NCBI GenBank assembly: GCA_946623775.1
Contig: CAMORJ010000009.1
Coordinates: 1 to 25,778, forward strand
Source: an uncultured Bacillota bacterium
Lineage (GTDB): Bacteria > Bacillota_I > Bacilli_A > RFN20 > CAG-826
DNA: 25,778 nt
Direction of reading: 5' to 3'
Under the pieces are notes generated by a model. The model ran no database searches, was not told where the DNA came from, and worked only from the letters and a program-made list of their open reading frames with translations. A program made the translations under genes and the position numbers. Positions 23,011-25,778 of this stretch are shown piece by piece (position 1 is the first letter of the stretch; each line of letters opens with the position of its first letter).

Positions 23011-24210
23011 TTAGAACATCAATCCCGATTCATACGGCATCGGCTCATATGAGACTGGCTCGGGAGGCGGGAGCATCGCAACGCCGATTTTATTGATGAT
23101 GAAGAACACTATAAGCGTCCCGCCGAAGATCATGAATGGCAATAGGTCCGGCAATTTGAGTTTGAACGAACGCGAATATAGGGCAATCGCTAGATAGGTT
23201 AGCGTCAATGACAAGGCCAAAGACAGCCAGAATATGTAATTGCTTAGGAATAGAGTGGACATGGCGATTCCGCCCGCGGCTGCCAAGCCATAGAAGGGTA
23301 TGCGTACATAGTAGTTGCGCATCGGGGTGGCGCCTGCCCATTCGCCAGAGCGTTCCTTGATGAGATAGCATAGCAGCCCACACGCGACGCCCGCGCCGTA
23401 ATGGAAGAAGAATGCAAGGTAATTGCTTCCCGCCCCTTCAATATCCATTAGAGGTAAGGCCGCTTCCCCTTTGAATAGGGGCGCAAACCATGACCGCACA
23501 AAACTCGTCCATGAAACGAAATCAAAGCGCATCGAGGCCCCTAAAGTAAGGAAGAACCTTATTTTCATCTGCGGGTCGTAGGATGCATAGAAGAAACTGG
23601 ACACTGCGGTGAAGAATACTACGATGCCAAGGAGCGATATAGCGTATGTGAAGATCGCGGTCACGATGTCTTGACCTAATCCCATTAAGAAGGCCGCGAT
23701 GAAATAATCGCTTACGATTCCGAGAACGGCCAAGAAGTATACGGGGATGTAGCATGAGAAATCCGCGGTCATCAGTTGGGAAATCGTGTCGGAATAAAAA
23801 CTGCGTTCGGGAACGAAGAATGCGAACCTGAGCCCGTAAATGCCAACGCAGGACCAATACGAAATCGTGAATCCGATGACGATGAGGGCGCAGCCGATCG
23901 TCAACACCGTGCGCCTATAAACCGAATCCGAGAACGGTGCGGAAAGGAATAGGTCCGACTTCCTTCTGTTGAAACGGTATCCGAATAGCAGCAGGGGCAT
24001 TAAGATGGCGAAGACCGCCATCGGAATGACCAACTCCAGAATAAGGCTCTGGAAATTGTTTAGATATAAGTTGTAGTTTGGATTGTCCGATGGGAAATAG
24101 GAAATCGGAGTAAAGAGGACGGAGAACAAGCCGATGGTCACCGAAATCAAGGAGGCAGCAAGGGCGAAGGGCAATAGGCGTTTGATATTATAGATAATCA
24201 GCTTTTTCAT
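23011..24210 (-). CDS. ABC transporter membrane subunit (ABC-2-like)
   Basis: A 399-residue integral membrane protein with about nine helices (near 14-34, 56-78, 100-124, 153-176, 178-206, 263-285, 303-320, 324-344, 354-376). The N-terminal MKKLIIYNIKRLLPFALAAS and the internal FNRRKSDLFLSAPFSDSVYRR coupling region (about 80-100) are characteristic of ABC-2/YtrC-like permeases that work with a separate ATPase. It starts within the ATPase stop (TAATG overlap), so the two are translated together. Substrate unknown; relatives respond to cell-wall-active compounds. Confidence 0.82.
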   Translation of the reverse strand: MKKLIIYNIKRLLPFALAASLISVTIGLFSVLFTPISYFPSDNPNYNLYLNNFQSLILELVIPMAVFAILMPLLLFGYRFNRRKSDLFLSAPFSDSVYRRTVLTIGCALIVIGFTISYWSCVGIYGLRFAFFVPERSFYSDTISQLMTADFSCYIPVYFLAVLGIVSDYFIAAFLMGLGQDIVTAIFTYAISLLGIVVFFTAVSSFFYASYDPQMKIRFFLTLGASMRFDFVSWTSFVRSWFAPLFKGEAALPLMDIEGAGSNYLAFFFHYGAGVACGLLCYLIKERSGEWAGATPMRNYYVRIPFYGLAAAGGIAMSTLFLSNYIFWLSLALSLTLTYLAIALYSRSFKLKLPDLLPFMIFGGTLIVFFIINKIGVAMLPPPEPVSYEPMPYESGLMF

Positions 24211-25094
24211 TATTTAGCCCTCCCGCGATACATGCGCATCTTGGCTTCGATGACCTCTTCATCGCTTACCGGAACCGGCTCGAATATGATCGGCTCGTGG
24301 GCGTTGACCACTTTTTCTAGGGTCTCCCCGCCTTCACCATCGCACACGATTTGGATAATCGAGCCGACATGGCGATAGAGGATGACTTTGATGCCGGCAT
24401 CCAGCAATTCCTGCTCTTCCAGCGGCTTCTTCAATGCCATCTGGTATTTGAAGATGGTCTTGGCCATGTCGGAAGTGGAGCCGACCTCGCCTAACTTTCC
24501 TTTGCTGATCATGATGAAACGATCCGCGATGGCGTTTAATGAACTGATGTTATGGCTAGCCACGACGATGGACTTGCCTTCCGAGGCTTCTTGAATCAAC
24601 AGCTCTTTCACTAATCCGACCGTCAATGGGTCGATGCCATCGAATGCCTCGTCCAAAAGGAGGTAGGGGACATTCACCGACATCGCCAAGGAGAGGATGA
24701 ACTGACGCCTCATGCCTTTGGAGAAGGTATAGACGTTTCTGTCTTTTGGCAATTCAAAGCGGTCGAGCAACCTGTAGAACTTCTCTTTGTCGATATCGTA
24801 CAGGGAGTTATATAGGTCGTAGACGTGCTTGGCCTGCGCTCCCTTAGGAACATAGGGGTCGTCCGGAAGAAGGAATAATTTCGATTTCCCTTGCTGCGAG
24901 GCGGAATCGAATCCGTCGATGGTGATGGTGCCTTCGTCTTGCTTGTAGATGTTGGCGATCAAACGCAGCAAAGTGGATTTTCCTGCGCCGTTTTCTCCAA
25001 TTAACCCTGCAATTCCCGAGGAAATGGTCAAAGAAAGCGATGAAACGGCGTGGACTTCCCCAAATGATTTGGATAGGTCTTTGATTTCAATCAT
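24210..25094 (-). CDS. ABC transporter ATP-binding protein (YtrB-like)
   Basis: A 294-residue ATPase. Walker A GENGAGKST is at 33-41, the signature FSKGMRRQ at 124-131, Walker B YLLLDE at 144-149, and the H-loop His181. The Q-loop region reads LLPDDPYV, without the usual glutamine, as in several ABC-2-type ATPases. Residues about 210-294 are an extra C-terminal domain of unknown role. A GGAGGT ribosome site lies 9 nt before the ATG, and the gene overlaps the GntR stop by 8 nt. With the permease and GntR regulator it forms a YtrA-YtrB-YtrC-like operon, probably exporting a toxic or wall-active compound. Confidence 0.9.
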   Translation of the reverse strand: MIEIKDLSKSFGEVHAVSSLSLTISSGIAGLIGENGAGKSTLLRLIANIYKQDEGTITIDGFDSASQQGKSKLFLLPDDPYVPKGAQAKHVYDLYNSLYDIDKEKFYRLLDRFELPKDRNVYTFSKGMRRQFILSLAMSVNVPYLLLDEAFDGIDPLTVGLVKELLIQEASEGKSIVVASHNISSLNAIADRFIMISKGKLGEVGSTSDMAKTIFKYQMALKKPLEEQELLDAGIKVILYRHVGSIIQIVCDGEGGETLEKVVNAHEPIIFEPVPVSDEEVIEAKMRMYRGRAK

Positions 25095-25413
25095 TGGATA
25101 GAACCTCCATTATTTCTTGGTCGCTGTAACCGAGATTCCGGATCTCATCGACCATGGCTTTTAGGGTCTGCTTGCGATCGGATCCCTTCTCGAAGCAGAC
25201 GAGGTAACCCTTCTTCTCAATCGGAGTCACATACCCCTGGTCGGCGAGCAAGCGAAAGGCTCTGGCGACGGTGGCGGGATTGATTCCCTCTCCGATGGCG
25301 ACCTCTCTCACGGATGGGAGATAGGCGCCTTTCGGATAGACTCCAACTTCAATTAGCCTTTTGTAATTGGAGGCGATTTGTTCGAAGATCGGTTGATTGC
25401 CTTTGAGTTCCAT
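25087..25413 (-). CDS. GntR family regulator, YtrA type
   Basis: A 108-residue winged-helix repressor. Residues 7-75 (QPIFEQIASNYKRLI..., LPSVREVA, NPATVARAFRLLADQGYV and a wing with EKKGYLV) are the GntR DNA-binding domain; only a short helix follows, as in the YtrA subfamily. Several in-frame ATG codons exist upstream (25437, 25452). I prefer 25413 because MELKGNQPIF matches family N-termini and the promoter -10 lies between. It is the first gene of the ABC operon and presumably controls it; a ligand cannot be told. Confidence 0.83.
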   Translation of the reverse strand: MELKGNQPIFEQIASNYKRLIEVGVYPKGAYLPSVREVAIGEGINPATVARAFRLLADQGYVTPIEKKGYLVCFEKGSDRKQTLKAMVDEIRNLGYSDQEIMEVLSND

Positions 25414-25452
25414 ATCTGTATCAATTGTATGTATCATCTGTATTAAATGCAA
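25414..25452 (-). promoter_or_regulatory. Promoter and probable GntR operator of the ABC operon
   Basis: Minus strand TTGCAT (25447-25452), 17-nt spacer, TACAAT (25424-25429). On the plus strand the octamer ATCTGTAT occurs at 25414-25421 and again at 25436-25443, 22 bp apart (two helical turns), flanking the -10 box. This is a plausible binding site for the encoded regulator. Confidence 0.5.
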
Positions 25453-25480
25453 GTCGCTGGCAAAAAGAATTAAGCAGGCT

Positions 25481-25486
25481 TAAAAT
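25481..25486 (+). promoter_or_regulatory. -10 box of the DtxR-type gene, 8 nt from ATG
   Basis: TAAAAT followed by 8 nt and the ATG at 25495. No Shine-Dalgarno. The -35 (TGGCAA-like at 25458-25463) is weak. Confidence 0.4.
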
Positions 25487-25494
25487 ATTGGCGT

Positions 25495-25778
25495 ATGAAA
25501 TACACCAAATCCCAAGAAGATTTCGTCGAAGCGCTCCTTATGCTAGAGGAGGAGGGCAAGCCTTTGGAGACGACGCTTCTCGCTGAAAAGCTGCATGTCT
25601 CTAAGCCCGCCGTCCATCAAATGGGCCACGAACTCATCAATCGCGGCCTCATCACGCGCATTGATTATGGACCCATGGCTTTGACCCCTCTTGGAAGGGA
25701 GGTGGCAATGGAAGTCCTCCACCGCCACAGGGTATTGAAGGAAGCCCTCTTGCGGCTTGGCGTTCCTGAGGATATCGC
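25495..25778 (+). CDS. DtxR/MntR family metal-dependent regulator, partial
   Basis: The first 94 residues are in the window; the gene runs off the right edge. MKYTKSQEDFVEALLMLEEEG and a winged helix-turn-helix (TTLLAEKLHVSKPAVHQMGHELINRGLI) are followed by the typical LTPLGREVAMEVLHRHRVLKEALLRLGV, whose HRHRVL region belongs to the metal-binding and dimerisation part of DtxR/MntR proteins. It would repress metal-uptake genes when iron or manganese is bound; which metal cannot be judged from this fragment. Confidence 0.85.
   Translation, partial: MKYTKSQEDFVEALLMLEEEGKPLETTLLAEKLHVSKPAVHQMGHELINRGLITRIDYGPMALTPLGREVAMEVLHRHRVLKEALLRLGVPEDI

Noticed and set aside
1..25778. Mollicute-type recoding of TGA to Trp
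   Set aside because: Many genes (for example thyA, esterase, mscL neighbours) end at TGA next to the following start, and Trp is encoded by TGG.
1..25778. Prophage, insertion sequence, CRISPR array or defence island
   Set aside because: No integrase, transposase, terminal repeats, att-like duplication or spaced direct repeats could be found; thyA resembles a phage-type enzyme but is also the normal B. subtilis form.

Overview
The window reads as chromosome of an anaerobic, low-complexity Firmicute, most likely an uncultured gut member of the Bacilli (RFN20/Erysipelotrichia/Izemoplasma-like lineages). This placement is inference from gene content: class III (anaerobic) ribonucleotide reductase, zinc-ribbon membrane proteins, Ser/Thr-rich lipoproteins, CotH-like protein, YtrA/YtrB-type transporter, OhrR, and a phi3T/B. 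subtilis-like ThyA. TGA is used as an ordinary stop, so this is not a recoded mollicute. Base composition is moderate and even, and there are no rRNA, tRNA, CRISPR or transposase sequences. It looks like ordinary core chromosome with a few unusual gene fusions.

Layout. 1-2942 (minus): a four-gene operon of surface/membrane proteins that alternates a two-TM plus beta-rich 'GxWxIKG' protein with a zinc-ribbon protein. 3020-5603 (minus): membrane-anchored carboxylesterase followed by a tyrosine phosphatase. 5651-6993 (minus): thyA-folA. 7129-7563: small unknown protein. 7787-8715 (minus): glutathione peroxidase plus OhrR-type peroxide sensor, with a recognisable OhrR operator. 8815-10762 (plus): NrdG2-like radical SAM activase and a fucose-isomerase-like protein. 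10832-14160 (minus): NrdD fused to a thioredoxin/glutaredoxin-like domain, then a TrxB-like flavoprotein. 14531-15280 (minus): CvpA. 15432-22342 (plus): CotH lipoprotein, long-loop MscL, phosphatase-Nudix fusion, DUF2188 protein and an 889-residue lipoprotein. 22407-25413 (minus): polynucleotide-kinase-like P-loop protein and a GntR-ABC-permease operon. 25495-end (plus): partial DtxR/MntR-type regulator.

How the parts work together. Two linked themes stand out. One is nucleotide/thiol redox: thyA, folA, nrdD-Trx, trxB-like and nrdG2 lie within 9 kb, next to the peroxide-responsive GPx/OhrR pair. In both FolA and the TrxB-like protein the usual arginines that bind the NADPH 2'-phosphate are missing. 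The other is start-site architecture: about eight first-in-operon genes have a -10 box 6-8 nt before the ATG and no Shine-Dalgarno sequence, which predicts leaderless mRNAs. Other genes carry clear AGGAGG-type sites. The most striking regulatory spot is 5586-5638, where the thyA-folA terminator, the esterase promoter and the esterase start codon are folded into one quasi-palindrome.
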